Counted from the first letter of the stretch, positions 44,951 through 54,528 are shown. The stretch is DNA of 64,000 nt from Hymenobacter montanus (GCF_014699115.1 NZ_JACXAD010000003.1:186001-250000); one strand, 5' to 3'. Numbers and translations are program-made. The notes: generated by a model from the letters alone, not told the origin.

Positions 44951-46021
44951 CTACTTTCTTTCTTCGGTTCCTCCGTTTTTGGGTTTGCTTAGTTTGAATT
45001 CCAGCGTCGTGCCTTCGCCGATGGTGCTTTTAACCCGGATAGTGGATTTATGGGCTTCGACGATGTGCTTGCTGATGGCCAGGCCCAGGCCCGAACCCCC
45101 CGATTCGCGGGAGCGGCTCTTGTCAATTCGGTAGAACCGCTCGAAGATGCGGCCTTGGTGCTCGGGGGCAATGCCGGTGCCGTCGTCGCGCACGGCAACC
45201 CGCACGGAGCGGCCCGTTTCGACCAGTGATACCAGCACCCGGCCCTGGTCGCGGCCGTACTTGATGGCGTTGTCGATCAGGTTAACCAATACCTGGCGGA
45301 TGCGGTTGCGGTCGGCTACCACGGCGATGCCGGTGGCGGGCAGCGAGGGCGGAAACAGTTCGAGGCTGGTGCCGCGCCGTGCCGCCTGCTGCTCCAGCAG
45401 CTCAAAGATTTCGCGGACCAGCGTTATTAAGTCGAAGCGCTGGCGCCGCATGCGCACCACGCCCTTTTCGAGCTGAGCAATGGTAACCAGGTCTTGCACC
45501 AGCGCGTTTAGCGTGTCTAGGCTGGTGGCGGCTTTGCTTAAAAATTTGCGGCGGGTAGCTAGGTCGATTTCGTCTTCTTCATCATCGAGGATGGTGTGTA
45601 CGAAGCCTTGAGCGGCGAAGAGCGGGGTTTTCAACTCGTGCGACACATCGGCCAGGAACTCCCGGCGCAGAGCCTGCAAACGCACGAGTTCATCCAACTC
45701 TTGCTGGCGGCGCTCGGCCATAAGCAGGATTTCGTCGCGTACGCGCTTCACTGGCTCGGGCCGAAACAGGAACTTGTTGCTCAGCCGCTTGAATTCCTTG
45801 CGCTTGATGTGTTCCAAGCCCGCGTAGATGCCGTTGATCTCGCGAAAAATCAGCGCTTCAAAGGACAGATAAACCAACAAAAAGCACGCGGCCACGGTAA
45901 CGCCAGCGGCCAAAAAGGCCTCCCGAAACGGCAGCGTGGGCCCGAAATGGGCGTAAGTCGTGAGCACGCCCGCTACCAGCAGCGAAATGAGGATGGCAAT
46001 GGTGCGAGAGGAGAGATTCAT
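44951..46021 (-). CDS. PhoR-like sensor histidine kinase
   Basis: A membrane histidine kinase with two N-terminal helices (about 7-27 and 35-58), a short linker, then HisKA with His128 in FLADVSHELKTPLF. HATPase_c follows with N box LVNLIDNAIKYG, G1 DDGTGIAPEHQ and SGGSGLGLAISKHIVEAH. There is almost no periplasmic domain between the helices. It is probably the partner of the OmpR-family regulator at 46804-47499, which lies upstream on the same strand but with an outer-membrane gene of opposite strand in between. Confidence 0.93.
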   Translation of the reverse strand: MNLSSRTIAILISLLVAGVLTTYAHFGPTLPFREAFLAAGVTVAACFLLVYLSFEALIFREINGIYAGLEHIKRKEFKRLSNKFLFRPEPVKRVRDEILLMAERRQQELDELVRLQALRREFLADVSHELKTPLFAAQGFVHTILDDEEDEIDLATRRKFLSKAATSLDTLNALVQDLVTIAQLEKGVVRMRRQRFDLITLVREIFELLEQQAARRGTSLELFPPSLPATGIAVVADRNRIRQVLVNLIDNAIKYGRDQGRVLVSLVETGRSVRVAVRDDGTGIAPEHQGRIFERFYRIDKSRSRESGGSGLGLAISKHIVEAHKSTIRVKSTIGEGTTLEFKLSKPKNGGTEERK

Positions 46022-46138
46022 GAACCGTCGTAATCGAAAATGTAATAAAGAAAAGAGCGCATCCGAGAGCTCAGCCCTATAGATTTCATTATCAAATAAA
46101 AAAAGTCCGTTAAAGTCGTGCTATTACATAAAGTTGTC

Positions 46139-46146
46139 TAACTTTG
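46139..46146 (+). promoter_or_regulatory. Probable -7 box of the DUF3575-like gene
   Basis: TAACTTTG fits TAnnTTTG and lies 39 bp before ATG 46185. The surrounding DNA is AT-rich. No good -33 TTG at the usual spacing. Confidence 0.45.
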
Positions 46147-46184
46147 TGCAGGAAAACTATTTCCGGATTTAATATAATGCTTTG

Positions 46185-46730
46185 ATGAAAAGACTACTCC
46201 TCACTTTAGGCATCATCAGCAGCGGTACCTTGATGGCTAATGCGCAAAGCAATGCGTTAAAATTAAACCTGTTTAGCTTACCCGTTAAAACCGCGTCGGT
46301 GTTCTTTGAGCACGCGGTGGGTGAACAGAGCTCGGTGCAGTTGGGCTTTGCCTACACCGGTTTCTCTGTGAGCGATACCAAATTTTCAGGCTTTAGCATT
46401 ACGCCTGAATACCACTTCTTCTTAACTGGCGAGGCAATGAAGGGTTTCTACATTGGGCCATATGCCCGTTACCAGAACTACACTTTGTCGAGCGAAGAGT
46501 CTTTCGCTGGCAGCACTCAAAAAAATGAAGCTACGCTATCTACCTTTGGCGGGGGTATTAACCTGGGTTACCAGTGGGTATTCAAGCAGCGCGTCGTGTT
46601 GGAGCCTTTCCTGCGCACAGGCTATAGCTCGGGCTCACTGAAGGTAAAATCCGGGGACGATAACTTCAGCTTGGGTGTGTTTAATGGCTTTGGCATACTG
46701 CCGGGCCTGAATCTAGGTGTTGCCTTCTAA
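46185..46730 (+). CDS. DUF3575-like outer-membrane beta-barrel protein
   Basis: A signal peptide (KRLLLTLGIISSGTLMANAQ) and a small beta barrel of eight predicted strands: ALKLNLFSLPVKTASVFFEH, SVQLGFAYTGFSVSD, GFSITPEYHFFL, GFYIGPYARYQNYTL, LSTFGGGINLGYQWVF, VVLEPFLRTGYSSG and a C-terminal LGVAF ending in Phe. This fits the DUF3575/OmpW-like outer-membrane class. It is AT-richer than the neighbours and sits between the response-regulator and sensor-kinase genes on the opposite strand. Confidence 0.8.
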   Translation: MKRLLLTLGIISSGTLMANAQSNALKLNLFSLPVKTASVFFEHAVGEQSSVQLGFAYTGFSVSDTKFSGFSITPEYHFFLTGEAMKGFYIGPYARYQNYTLSSEESFAGSTQKNEATLSTFGGGINLGYQWVFKQRVVLEPFLRTGYSSGSLKVKSGDDNFSLGVFNGFGILPGLNLGVAF

Positions 46731-46740
46731 GCGTAGATAG

Positions 46741-46799
46741 CTGAGCCTATAAAAAGGGCTGACCTGCACCTCGCAGGTCAGCCCTTTTTATAAGCTCAG
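46741..46799. terminator. Long bidirectional terminator hairpin
   Basis: A stem of about 27 bp with one mismatch (CTGAGC...AAAAAGGGCTGACCTGC and its complement) around a 5-nt loop, between convergent genes ending at 46730 and 46804. Confidence 0.88.
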
Positions 46800-46803
46800 T
46801 TAC

Positions 46804-47499
46804 TTAATCGGCGTTGAACTTGTAGCCCACACCCTTGATAGTCTGGATGTGGTGGTCGCCAACTTTTTCGCGCACCTTGCGCACGTGTACGTCGACGGTG
46901 CGGGCCAGCACGAATACGTCGTTGCCCCAGATATTCTGGAGTAGCTCTTCGCGGTTGAATACCTTGTGGGGGGAGGCGGCGAGGAAGGCCAGCAGCTCAA
47001 ACTCCTTCTTGGGCAGGGTGATTTTGCGGCCCTCCTGGTACACGGCAAAGCCCGTGCGGTCGATGCGCAGGCCGTTGATGTCGATGGCGTCGATGGTGCC
47101 GTGGGGGTCTTGGTCGCGGCGTTTCACGGCCGCTAAGCGGCCGAGCAGGGCGCGGGGCTTAATGGGCTTGGCAATGAAGTCGTCGGCGCCGGCCTCAAAG
47201 GCGGCCACTTCGGAGAACTCCTCGGCGCGAGCCGTCAGAAACAGAATGTAGGTGTCTTTGAACTTGGCCTGCTCGCGCAGGAGGCGGCAGGTAGCGATAC
47301 CATCGAGGTTGGGCATCATCACATCGAGCAGGATGATGTCGGGGCTGAACTCGGCGGCGAGGTCCAGCGCTTTGCGGCCGTCGCTGGCGGAGGCAGTCTG
47401 GTAGCCTTCTTTCCGCAAATTAAATTCGAGCAGCTCAACGATGTCCGGGTCGTCGTCAACCACAAGAATCTTGTACACGGGCGATTTAGAAGCAGTCAC
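46804..47499 (-). CDS. OmpR/PhoB-family response regulator
   Basis: A cytoplasmic transcription regulator. The receiver domain holds VVDDDPD and phospho-acceptor Asp59 in ILLDVMMPNLDG, with Lys in FIAKPIKPRALLGRL. The C-terminal winged helix (about 130-231) includes KITLPKKEFELLAFLAAS, LLQNIWGNDVFVLARTVDVH and HIQTIKGVGYKF. The start codon is GTG at 47497-47499. The likely kinase partner is at 44951-46021. The RprY/PhoB-like group is common in this phylum; what it senses is unknown. Confidence 0.93.
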   Translation of the reverse strand: MTASKSPVYKILVVDDDPDIVELLEFNLRKEGYQTASASDGRKALDLAAEFSPDIILLDVMMPNLDGIATCRLLREQAKFKDTYILFLTARAEEFSEVAAFEAGADDFIAKPIKPRALLGRLAAVKRRDQDPHGTIDAIDINGLRIDRTGFAVYQEGRKITLPKKEFELLAFLAASPHKVFNREELLQNIWGNDVFVLARTVDVHVRKVREKVGDHHIQTIKGVGYKFNAD

Positions 47500-47597
47500 G
47501 TCGTTAGGGCTTAAGTGAAGCAGAGTGTTGCTCCCACAAAAGTACCGCCAACTACGTTGCGGCCGATGTTACGATTGTGTGATGCGCAGGGTAGCGC

Positions 47598-48389
47598 TTA
47601 GTCCTGCTGGGAAGGCAGGCTCTGGGGGTCGGTTTTGGGCCGGCGCGGCGATAATCGATAGGTTAGCGCAAGCACCAGGCTGTTTTTCGCGGAGGTAGCC
47701 GGCGGCGTGAATATGCCCTGCTGGAAAGCGGCCGTGCTGAAGTTGGCTTGCTTGACCCAGCCGGCTTGCCCAATCCAGTGCGCGTTGAGCTGATAGCCAA
47801 CCCCCGCGTAAATCCGGTTGCGCTCGAACGTAGGACCTACTGGGTTCAGAAAGATCTCGTCGTAAACCGATAAGAAAACGGTGTGAGCGGCAATGCTTTT
47901 TTGATTGAGCGGCACGAAGGCATTCAGCCGGTAGCGAATCCGCTGGCGAAAAACGTCGGCCCCGTCGCGTTGGCTGAACCACCGCTGCTCGACGCGATAG
48001 CGGTGCTCTAGCTTGAGCCGGGTCAGGAACTGGCTGAGGACGAGTTGTTCCCACAGGCGTTTCTCTATGCTCAGGGGGCCATCGCCCAGCGCCGACGGCT
48101 GGTAGGTAGCGTAGCGTCCACCCCCGACCAGGACCGTAAAATTGGGGTCCAAATCGTAGCTGACGCCGCCCTTCAGCTCGTTGTAAAAATATTCTTGGAA
48201 TAAGCTGTTGGTACGGGCCTGCACTTCGACAAAGCCACCCCACTTTCGGGTGCCACCGGGTAGCACCACCGTGCCGACAAACCAATTGCCCCAGGGCGTT
48301 CCGGCCGCGGCCGAGGTTTGCGCCCAGGCACCTTCATTCAGCCAGAGTAGGCCAAAAAGGGCGAAGAATACAGGTCTGGAAAGAAGCAA
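47598..48389 (-). CDS. DUF2490 family exported protein
   Basis: A signal peptide (LLSRPVFFALFGLLWLNEGAWAQ) is followed by a strand-rich DUF2490 domain, a putative outer-membrane barrel. Segments are WGNWFVGTVVLPGGTRKWG, NELKGGVSYDLDPNFTVLVG, FLTRLKLEHRYRVEQRWF, FRQRIRYRLNAFVPLNQ and AGVGYQLNAHWIGQAGWV. The C-terminal strand LVLALTYRLSPRRPK is followed by a disordered tail. Its function is unknown. It is downstream of the DUF3108 gene on the same strand, 47 bp apart, perhaps co-transcribed. Confidence 0.85.
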   Translation of the reverse strand: MLLSRPVFFALFGLLWLNEGAWAQTSAAAGTPWGNWFVGTVVLPGGTRKWGGFVEVQARTNSLFQEYFYNELKGGVSYDLDPNFTVLVGGGRYATYQPSALGDGPLSIEKRLWEQLVLSQFLTRLKLEHRYRVEQRWFSQRDGADVFRQRIRYRLNAFVPLNQKSIAAHTVFLSVYDEIFLNPVGPTFERNRIYAGVGYQLNAHWIGQAGWVKQANFSTAAFQQGIFTPPATSAKNSLVLALTYRLSPRRPKTDPQSLPSQQD

Positions 48390-48436
48390 AAGCCCGGTGA
48401 GGTTGGAGGCCAGTAATTACGTTTTGTGGAGGTTGC

Positions 48437-49255
48437 TTAATTCACTTTATTCAGCGGAGCTTTCAGTCCCTGGTAACGCACCATATCTACCTTCACACTG
48501 CCCACAAACATCTCGGCCTTGAACAATACCGGAATCTTGTTGCGGTCGTCGGAGAGGTACACCGAGATGGCATTTTCGCCGCGAAACAGCTTGTTGCTCG
48601 GCATTTTAGGCACTAGCTTGAAGGTGCGGATGTCGCCAGCTTTGGTTTCCACAATCTCGCGGCCTTTGTAAGTCACTTCCAGCATAAAGTTGTCGCCGTC
48701 GAAGTAGCCGGGCATTTTAATAACTTCCCCCACCTTCATGCGGTCGAAGTTAAGGGTACGGAGGTAATAGAAGCCGCTCACCAGTTCCAGGGTGTTGTTG
48801 GCTATCTTCACGGTAGTGCGTTTGGGGTTCTCCTTATCGTGATCCTGTACTTCCGCGATGTCGTGCAGGTGGTCGAAGTCGACGGTTTCCTTTTTGCGGT
48901 AGTTCTTCTCGGCAATGTCGCGCTGGGCGCGGATCGGCAGGATGCTAGTGGTATCGATATAGGCGCGCCATTGGTCGCGGATGCGCAGAAAAAAATCGAA
49001 CGACCCCGTGGTACGGCCACTCACAGTGGCTTTGTAGCAGGGGCGGTCGTTCACGCGCTCCAAGCTGCCGCCCGTTTCCACGGTGGCCTCGCCGCCGTTG
49101 ATCAGGCCGTAGTGCACGGTATACTTAATAACCTCACCTCGGCCAAAACTCGACTGGGGTATGTTGCGCACGGCGTCGCCGGGGCCTAGCCCAGGCTGCG
49201 CGGCAGCTAATAACACCAGGATGAAGGGAGCCAAATAAAGTCGGCAGCGGTTCAT
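48437..49255 (-). CDS. DUF3108 family exported protein
   Basis: A signal peptide (MNRCRLYLAPFILVLLAAAQ) and the DUF3108 domain: GRGEVIKYTVHYGLINGGEA near the N-terminus, DFFLRIRDQWRAYIDTTSI, TLELVSGFYYLRTLNFDRM and RTFKLVPKMPSNKLFRGENA. Members are periplasmic, lipocalin-like by shape, and of unknown function. 272 aa is typical. It is upstream of the DUF2490 gene; both are envelope proteins. Confidence 0.9.
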   Translation of the reverse strand: MNRCRLYLAPFILVLLAAAQPGLGPGDAVRNIPQSSFGRGEVIKYTVHYGLINGGEATVETGGSLERVNDRPCYKATVSGRTTGSFDFFLRIRDQWRAYIDTTSILPIRAQRDIAEKNYRKKETVDFDHLHDIAEVQDHDKENPKRTTVKIANNTLELVSGFYYLRTLNFDRMKVGEVIKMPGYFDGDNFMLEVTYKGREIVETKAGDIRTFKLVPKMPSNKLFRGENAISVYLSDDRNKIPVLFKAEMFVGSVKVDMVRYQGLKAPLNKVN

Positions 49256-49332
49256 AGCAATTAGGAGAAAAGGAACGGGTTGGGCGTAGACAAACGCAGT
49301 GCCAGCCTCCGCAACCGTAAAGATACAGACGT

Positions 49333-49366
49333 AAAAAAGCCCGATGCGTGTTACATCGGGCTTTTT
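49333..49366 (-). terminator. Terminator of recA
   Basis: The stem AAAAAAGCCCGATG/CATCGGGCTTTTT with a 7-nt loop lies 54 bp behind the recA stop on the minus strand. Confidence 0.87.
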
Positions 49367-49419
49367 AAGCGGTTAGCAGCCGAGAGAAGAAGACTACAGC
49401 TTTTACCGTTGAGCTTTAT

Positions 49420-50517
49420 TTACAGCGTATCGTCGCCGTCTTCGGGGCCACTCATGTCCACGGGAATAACGTCTTCGTCGCCCTTGGCCATGGTGCGGAT
49501 TTTACCTTCGATTTCAGCGGCGAGCTCGGGGTTGTCGAGCAGCAGCGTTTTCACGGCTTCGCGGCCCTGGCCAATTTTAGTATCGCCATAGTTAAACCAC
49601 GAGCCCGACTTGCCGATGATGCCCATGTCGACACCCAAGTCAACGATTTCGCCCACTTTCGAAATGCCCTGACCGTAGATGATGTCGAACTCAACCACTT
49701 TGAAGGGGGGCGCAACTTTGTTCTTCACCACTTTCACCTTGGTGCGGTTGCCGGTTACGTTGTCCTTGTCTTCCTTGATTTGGCCGATGCGACGGATGTC
49801 GAGGCGAACCGACGCGTAGAACTTCAAGGCGTTACCGCCGGTGGTGGTTTCGGGCGAGCCGAACATAACGCCGATTTTCTCGCGCAGCTGGTTGATGAAC
49901 ACGCAGCAGCAGCCCGTTTTATTGATGGTGCCGGTGAGCTTGCGCAGGGCCTGGCTCATGAGGCGGGCGTGAAGGCCGACTTTCGAGTCGCCCATGTCGC
50001 CTTCGAGTTCACCTTTAGGCACGAGGGCGGCCACGGAGTCGATAATGATAATGTCGATGGCCCCGGACGAAATCAGCTGGTCGGCGATTTCGAGGGCCTG
50101 CTCGCCGTTGTCGGGCTGGGCGATGAGCAGGTTAGTGGTGTCGATGCCGAGTTTCTCGGCGTAAGATTTGTCGAAGGCATGCTCGGCATCGATGAAGGCA
50201 GCCATGCCGCCTTTCTTCTGCGCTTCGGCAATCATGTGCATGGTTAGGGTCGTCTTACCCGACGATTCCGGGCCATAGATTTCAACCACGCGACCGCGGG
50301 GCACGCCGCCAATGCCCAAGGCAATATCCAGGCTGAGCGAACCAGTACTGATGCTCGGAATGTCACCAACCTTGTCGTCACTGAGCTTCATCACGGTGCC
50401 TTTGCCGTAGGCTTTGTCCAGCTTATCGAGCGTGAGCTGGAGGGCTTTCATTTTTTCGGCTGCGACGTTGGTCTCAGCCTTGTCGGCTTTTGAGGCCTTT
50501 TCAGTAGCTACTGCCAT
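49420..50517 (-). CDS. recA: DNA recombinase RecA
   Basis: ATP-dependent strand-exchange protein for homologous recombination and SOS induction. Walker A is GPESSGKT (residues 82-89) and Walker B includes [15 protein letters not shown]. The DNA-binding loops are [17 protein letters not shown] and [17 protein letters not shown]. Residues 1-25 are an Ala/Lys-rich extension, and the C-terminus is acidic ([16 protein letters not shown]), a known modulator. 365 aa is slightly longer than the E. coli protein. A near-consensus -7 box (TAACTTTA) lies about 30 bp upstream. Confidence 0.98.
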   Translation of the reverse strand: MAVATEKASKADKAETNVAAEKMKALQLTLDKLDKAYGKGTVMKLSDDKVGDIPSISTGSLSLDIALGIGGVPRGRVVEIYGPESSGKTTLTMHMIAEAQKKGGMAAFIDAEHAFDKSYAEKLGIDTTNLLIAQPDNGEQALEIADQLISSGAIDIIIIDSVAALVPKGELEGDMGDSKVGLHARLMSQALRKLTGTINKTGCCCVFINQLREKIGVMFGSPETTTGGNALKFYASVRLDIRRIGQIKEDKDNVTGNRTKVKVVKNKVAPPFKVVEFDIIYGQGISKVGEIVDLGVDMGIIGKSGSWFNYGDTKIGQGREAVKTLLLDNPELAAEIEGKIRTMAKGDEDVIPVDMSGPEDGDDTL

Positions 50518-50677
50518 GGGAGTTGGGAAAAAGAATTAGGTTTGGTAAAGTTAAGGGTTTTGCCGCCTTTGCAATCAAATAAATCTATTTCCTAAGTAAA
50601 ACTTAGCATAGACCCTTTTACAGCGGCTTTTTCTAACATACCGTTCAGCAGTTTCGTGCCGTAGGAAGGGGAAATAT

Positions 50678-51931
50678 ATGAGGAATTATCTAAAAATTTT
50701 AGTTGGCCTTGGGGCTGTGCTAATTAGAGTGGGAGAGGCGCGCGCCCAGCTGGACAATCGGGCGTTTACTTCCCCCGAGCCCGGCAACGTCCGCTTCGGC
50801 ATTGCGGGGCCGGACTTCGTTAGAACCCGCGAAAATGCTGACTCCTTAGCTGCCAGCAGAGCGAGCAGCCAAGGTCCACGCGCTATTGAGAAGGAGGGCG
50901 ACTTGCGGCTGGCACTCAATTCCTTCGGCTTCTTCAAAGACAACGAGTACTTCAACCAGATAGTGGACGGCTACACCTTGTTTGGCTGGCAGCTAAACCC
51001 GCAGCTCGTCTATTATCCTACCAAAGACCTGCGCTTAGAAGGCGGCGTCTTTCTCTGGAAAGATTTTGGCAACCCGGTGCTGCAACAGGCGCGGCCTACC
51101 TACCGCGCTACCTGGACGACTGGCCGCCACCAATTCGTGTTGGGCAACACTCGCCCCAACCTCAACCACGGCTACATCGAGCCCCTTTTCAACTTCGAGC
51201 GGGTCATGCTAAATCCGCTGGAAGAAGGATTGCAGTACCGCTACCTCAGCCCCCGGCTGTGGATGGATGTGTGGGTAGACTGGCAGCGGCAGCAGTACCG
51301 CTACAGTACCTATCAGGAGGAAATAGCTGGTGGCCTGAGCAGCAGCTACCGCCTCAGTGGCGACGATAATGACTGGCAAGTGTCGGTCCCCTTCCAGTTT
51401 ACGGCTACGCACAAAGGTGGACAGATTGATACGCTGGATAAGCCCTTGCAAACCCTCCTCAACGAAGCTGTTGGCCTGAGTTTGCGCCACTCGCTAAGCG
51501 GCTCGAACATACAAGGCATACGGTTCAATGGCTACGTGCTGGGCTTCCAGGATTATTCCTTCGCCTTCCAGACCCCATTTAAATACGGCCGGGCCCTGTA
51601 CCTGAATACTACCCTCGAAACCCGCTACGCCAACGTGATGCTGAGCTACTGGCAGGGTTCACGGTTTATCGCGCCGTTGGGGGGCGACTTATACCAGAGC
51701 CTGTCGCGCACGGTCTCGAATCCGGATTTTATCGACCGCAACCGGCACATTTTACTGGTCCGACTGCTGCGCGACTTCCATATTTCCGACGCGGCTGCGC
51801 TCACCGTGCGCGTGGAGCCAGTTTATGACTTCAACGCCCAACTGCTGGACTTTTCGTTTGGCATATACCTGAACTTTCGGCAGGAATGGCTGCTGGGCAA
51901 CATCGGCGAGCGGGTGCGGGCCGGGCAGTAA
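50678..51931 (+). CDS. Exported protein, probable outer-membrane beta-barrel, 417 aa
   Basis: A signal peptide (MRNYLKILVGLGAVLIRVGEARAQ) with a good ribosome site AGGAAGGGG just before the start. The mature part is rich in aromatic strands: GWQLNPQLVYYPTKDLRLEG, ATWTTGRHQFVLGNTRP, FRFNGYVLGFQDYSFAFQTP-like, and it ends FSFGIYLNFRQEWLLGNI. The pattern suggests a large outer-membrane barrel of 14-18 strands. I do not know the family. It is divergent from recA and not part of an operon. Confidence 0.7.
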   Translation: MRNYLKILVGLGAVLIRVGEARAQLDNRAFTSPEPGNVRFGIAGPDFVRTRENADSLAASRASSQGPRAIEKEGDLRLALNSFGFFKDNEYFNQIVDGYTLFGWQLNPQLVYYPTKDLRLEGGVFLWKDFGNPVLQQARPTYRATWTTGRHQFVLGNTRPNLNHGYIEPLFNFERVMLNPLEEGLQYRYLSPRLWMDVWVDWQRQQYRYSTYQEEIAGGLSSSYRLSGDDNDWQVSVPFQFTATHKGGQIDTLDKPLQTLLNEAVGLSLRHSLSGSNIQGIRFNGYVLGFQDYSFAFQTPFKYGRALYLNTTLETRYANVMLSYWQGSRFIAPLGGDLYQSLSRTVSNPDFIDRNRHILLVRLLRDFHISDAAALTVRVEPVYDFNAQLLDFSFGIYLNFRQEWLLGNIGERVRAGQ

Positions 51932-52012
51932 AGGGTGAGGCGTGAGTTGTCCGCCCGGTCGGCGAGTTTGGTGGGCTGCCTCATAAGAAGCCGGAAGCCC
52001 TCCTGCTTATGC

Positions 52013-52570
52013 TTATGACGCTTTCCCGTCCCGCGCAAGCCAGAAGTAGCGGATGTTACCCGTCGTAGCCGAGCTGCGGAGCCAGAATGGGGCCCGGGGT
52101 GGTGACTCGGGGCGGAAGCCGACGGCGTGCGCCACGGCCTGGCCCCGGTCGTTATCGGCAAAGCAGCGGATGAGTAGGCGCTGCCGGCCCACGGCCTCAA
52201 ACCCGAACGCGGCCACCGCGGCCAGGGCCTCACGGGCGTAGCCGTGCCCTTCGGCGGGGGCGGCCAGGTAATAACCAATCTCGGCCTGGCCTTTGGCCTG
52301 GGGCATGAGGCAGATGTCGCCGAGGTAGGCCTTAGTGCTACGGTGCCAGATGCCGAATACGTAGAAGCGGCCCGATTGCCAGTCCTGCGCGAAAGCTTGC
52401 AGGGCCCTGGTAGCATCGGCCAGGGTGCGCACGGACTGAAGGCGGTCGGGGAATGAGGGTTGAAACCGAGCCCGGTCGGCGTCGAGCAAGGCGAAGAAAG
52501 GTTCAGCGTCGGTCAGCTCGTAGGGCCGCAAACAGAGGCGGGTGGTAAGCAGGGGGGCGCGAGGCAGCAT
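52013..52570 (-). CDS. GNAT-family N-acetyltransferase (RimJ/RimL type)
   Basis: A cytoplasmic acetyltransferase using acetyl-CoA. The RimJ/RimL-like opening LLTTRLCLRPYELTDAEPFF is clear, followed by FYVFGIWHRSTKAYLGDICL, the acetyl-CoA loop region EIGYYLAAPAEGHGYAREAL and FGFEAVGRQRLLIRCFADN. Ribosomal-protein or antibiotic targets are known in the class; the target here is unknown. ATG 52568-52570 gives 186 aa. The frame is open upstream to 52654 but without conservation. Confidence 0.85.
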   Translation of the reverse strand: MLPRAPLLTTRLCLRPYELTDAEPFFALLDADRARFQPSFPDRLQSVRTLADATRALQAFAQDWQSGRFYVFGIWHRSTKAYLGDICLMPQAKGQAEIGYYLAAPAEGHGYAREALAAVAAFGFEAVGRQRLLIRCFADNDRGQAVAHAVGFRPESPPRAPFWLRSSATTGNIRYFWLARDGKAS

Positions 52571-52744
52571 AAGGCGATGATACGGGAAAGGCCCGGACCT
52601 TAGTAACCAGCCACTGGCTTTCGCGTGGGAAATCGCGCAATTAGCAAAAAGCATTTTTCTTGACTTTTATCATGCTCCTGGAGGGGCAATGGGCAGGCTT
52701 CTTGTCAACGGAAGCGAAACCATCACCTCATTTAACAAATTTCT

Positions 52745-53449
52745 ATGAAATCACTCTCATTCGTCCGCCTCATTAATACCCTGTTGGTCGTGACCAGCTT
52801 GGCTTTCGGGCTCAGCAGCTGCCAAAAGGAAGACTCGGATAACGTAAACCAAGACCGTATTTACGCCGACTATTCGCTCGTGTACGACAAGGGCGAAAAC
52901 AAAACCTTCGCTCGGGCCGCCTTTCGCTTTGGTAATGTCACGGGTACAGCACTGGAATTGAAGGCGCCTTCGGAGGTCCGCTTTGGGTCGGATGCGCCCA
53001 CATTTGTTCCGGGCGTTAATTACTATGAAAGGTCATATCCCGGCTTGCAAAATCAAATCACGTTCACTTTCAAAGACATAAATGGTAAAACCTTCACCAA
53101 CAGCATTAGCGCCCTGGAACCCATAGAGTTTCCGGCCAGCTTTACTACCCTCACCAAAGGTACTGCCTATCCCCTGAGCTGGGACGGGCCCGTAGTGCGC
53201 CCGGGCGAATTTGTAGACGTAACTCTCGACGGAGCCGGTCCGACCGATCCCATTCAATCGTTTCTGCAGTTACAAGCGGGGGCTACCAGCCTGACTCTGG
53301 ATGCGGACCGCATTGGCAGGGTGGACAACGGCGCTGGCCGAGTCGCTATCAGCCGCACCCGCAACGGCGCCTTACAGCAAGGAACGAGTGCCGGCGGTAC
53401 GCTCACTTCCCGCTACCAGGGCCAATCCAAAACTATCATCGTTCAGTAA
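52745..53449 (+). CDS. Lipoprotein of unknown function, 234 aa
   Basis: A lipoprotein with signal ending SLAFGLSSC (Cys26) and a beta-rich mature domain: DRIYADYSLVYDKGENKTF, ARAAFRFGNVTGTALELKAP, NQITFTFKDINGKTF, GEFVDVTLDGAG. It resembles an immunoglobulin-like exported domain, but no named family was recognised. It lies 48 bp before the Crp-like regulator on the same strand. Confidence 0.7.
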   Translation: MKSLSFVRLINTLLVVTSLAFGLSSCQKEDSDNVNQDRIYADYSLVYDKGENKTFARAAFRFGNVTGTALELKAPSEVRFGSDAPTFVPGVNYYERSYPGLQNQITFTFKDINGKTFTNSISALEPIEFPASFTTLTKGTAYPLSWDGPVVRPGEFVDVTLDGAGPTDPIQSFLQLQAGATSLTLDADRIGRVDNGAGRVAISRTRNGALQQGTSAGGTLTSRYQGQSKTIIVQ

Positions 53450-53497
53450 GGCTGCCTGGCCCTTTGGTCCGGCTCCCTCTTCACCCCTGCCTGCTAC

Positions 53498-54130
53498 ATG
53501 TCTGACCCGACTCTCGATGCCATTCCCGACCCGCGCAGTTGCCGTTTGCATCCGCTCCGGCTGGCCCAGCTGAAGCACTACGTGGAGCAACTGGTACGGC
53601 CCAGCCCAGCCGACTATGACCTGCTGCTGGGGCGCGTGCAAGAGCAACACTACAGCCGCGGCACCTACATGTTCGAGGCGGGTGAGCTGTGCCGGCACGT
53701 GTTTTTTATTACCCGCGGCATCGCCCGGCATTTTTACCGCGACGGCACTACCGAAGGCACTACCTGGTTTTCGTTGCCGGGCGACGTGATGACTGAGCCC
53801 GTTACTTTCCTGGGGCTTGCTCCTACCCCGAGTGTGTGTAGCCTGATTGCCGCCACCGACGTGCACGCCTTTCAGATAAGCCGCCAGCACCTGACCGAAC
53901 TTTACGAATACAGCCCCACATGGGAACGGTTTGGGCGGTTGGTAGGCGAGCAGTATCTGCTGGAGCTATCGAAACGGGCCCTGTCTTTTCAGTTCAAGTC
54001 GGCCCGCCAACGCTACGACGAGCTACTGCTGACCCAGCCCACGTTGTTTAAGCACGTGCCGTTGGTGCAGATTGCCTCGTACCTGGGCATGGCGCCCGAA
54101 ACCCTGAGCCGGCTGCGGGCCGAACGGTAA
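53498..54130 (+). CDS. Crp/Fnr-family transcription regulator
   Basis: A cyclic-nucleotide-binding-fold N-terminal domain (residues ~30-140; LLGRVQEQHYSRGTYMFEAG, WFSLPGDVMTEPVTFLG) and a short C-terminal winged helix with recognition segment VQIASYLGMAPETLSRLRAE. There are no Fnr-type cysteines and no clear cAMP Arg/Ser pocket (RPxG/RAGS) motif. It belongs to the Bacteroidota group of Crp-like regulators with unknown ligand. The protein ends right after the recognition helix, as is usual there. Confidence 0.9.
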   Translation: MSDPTLDAIPDPRSCRLHPLRLAQLKHYVEQLVRPSPADYDLLLGRVQEQHYSRGTYMFEAGELCRHVFFITRGIARHFYRDGTTEGTTWFSLPGDVMTEPVTFLGLAPTPSVCSLIAATDVHAFQISRQHLTELYEYSPTWERFGRLVGEQYLLELSKRALSFQFKSARQRYDELLLTQPTLFKHVPLVQIASYLGMAPETLSRLRAER

Positions 54131-54528
54131 GAGGTCAACTATCAGTAAGTATAATAAGAAGGTCCTGCTCAGCTGGCATCCACGCCAGCCAGAGCAGGAT
54201 CTTCTACTTTAAGTAGCTATCTCAAGTTGCGGAGTAGCCGCGTGGCGGCGAGAGGTTGGTAGAGCATGGTACCCCAGGTCAAACGAGAGCTGCGTCGCGG
54301 TGGCAGGGTTAGCAGCCGAAGGTGTCACCGCTACGCGGCTCTAAAACACCTGACCGACCTCTTTAAGTACTATCAACCTCCCGCCGCTACGCAGCTACTA
54401 GCAGAAGCAAGCGTACAGTTCTGCTGATGCTGTGTCTCCTGTTGACCGACTACTTATAAAAACAAGTGCCACCAACTGAGCAGCAGGCACTCGGATGAGG
54501 TACCAAGCAGAATAAGCCGGAGATCGGG
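54131..54528. other. Gene-poor region with a terminator-like hairpin
   Basis: About 400 bp between the Crp-like gene and the convergent small gene ending at 54529. The hairpin at 54158-54204 is the only clear element. Confidence 0.45.
54158..54204 (+). terminator. Probable terminator after the Crp-like gene
   Basis: The stem GAAGGTCCTGCTC-GCTGGC/GCCAGC-GAGCAGGATCTTC lies 27 bp after the stop; the following tract CTACTTT is only moderately T-rich. Confidence 0.5.
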
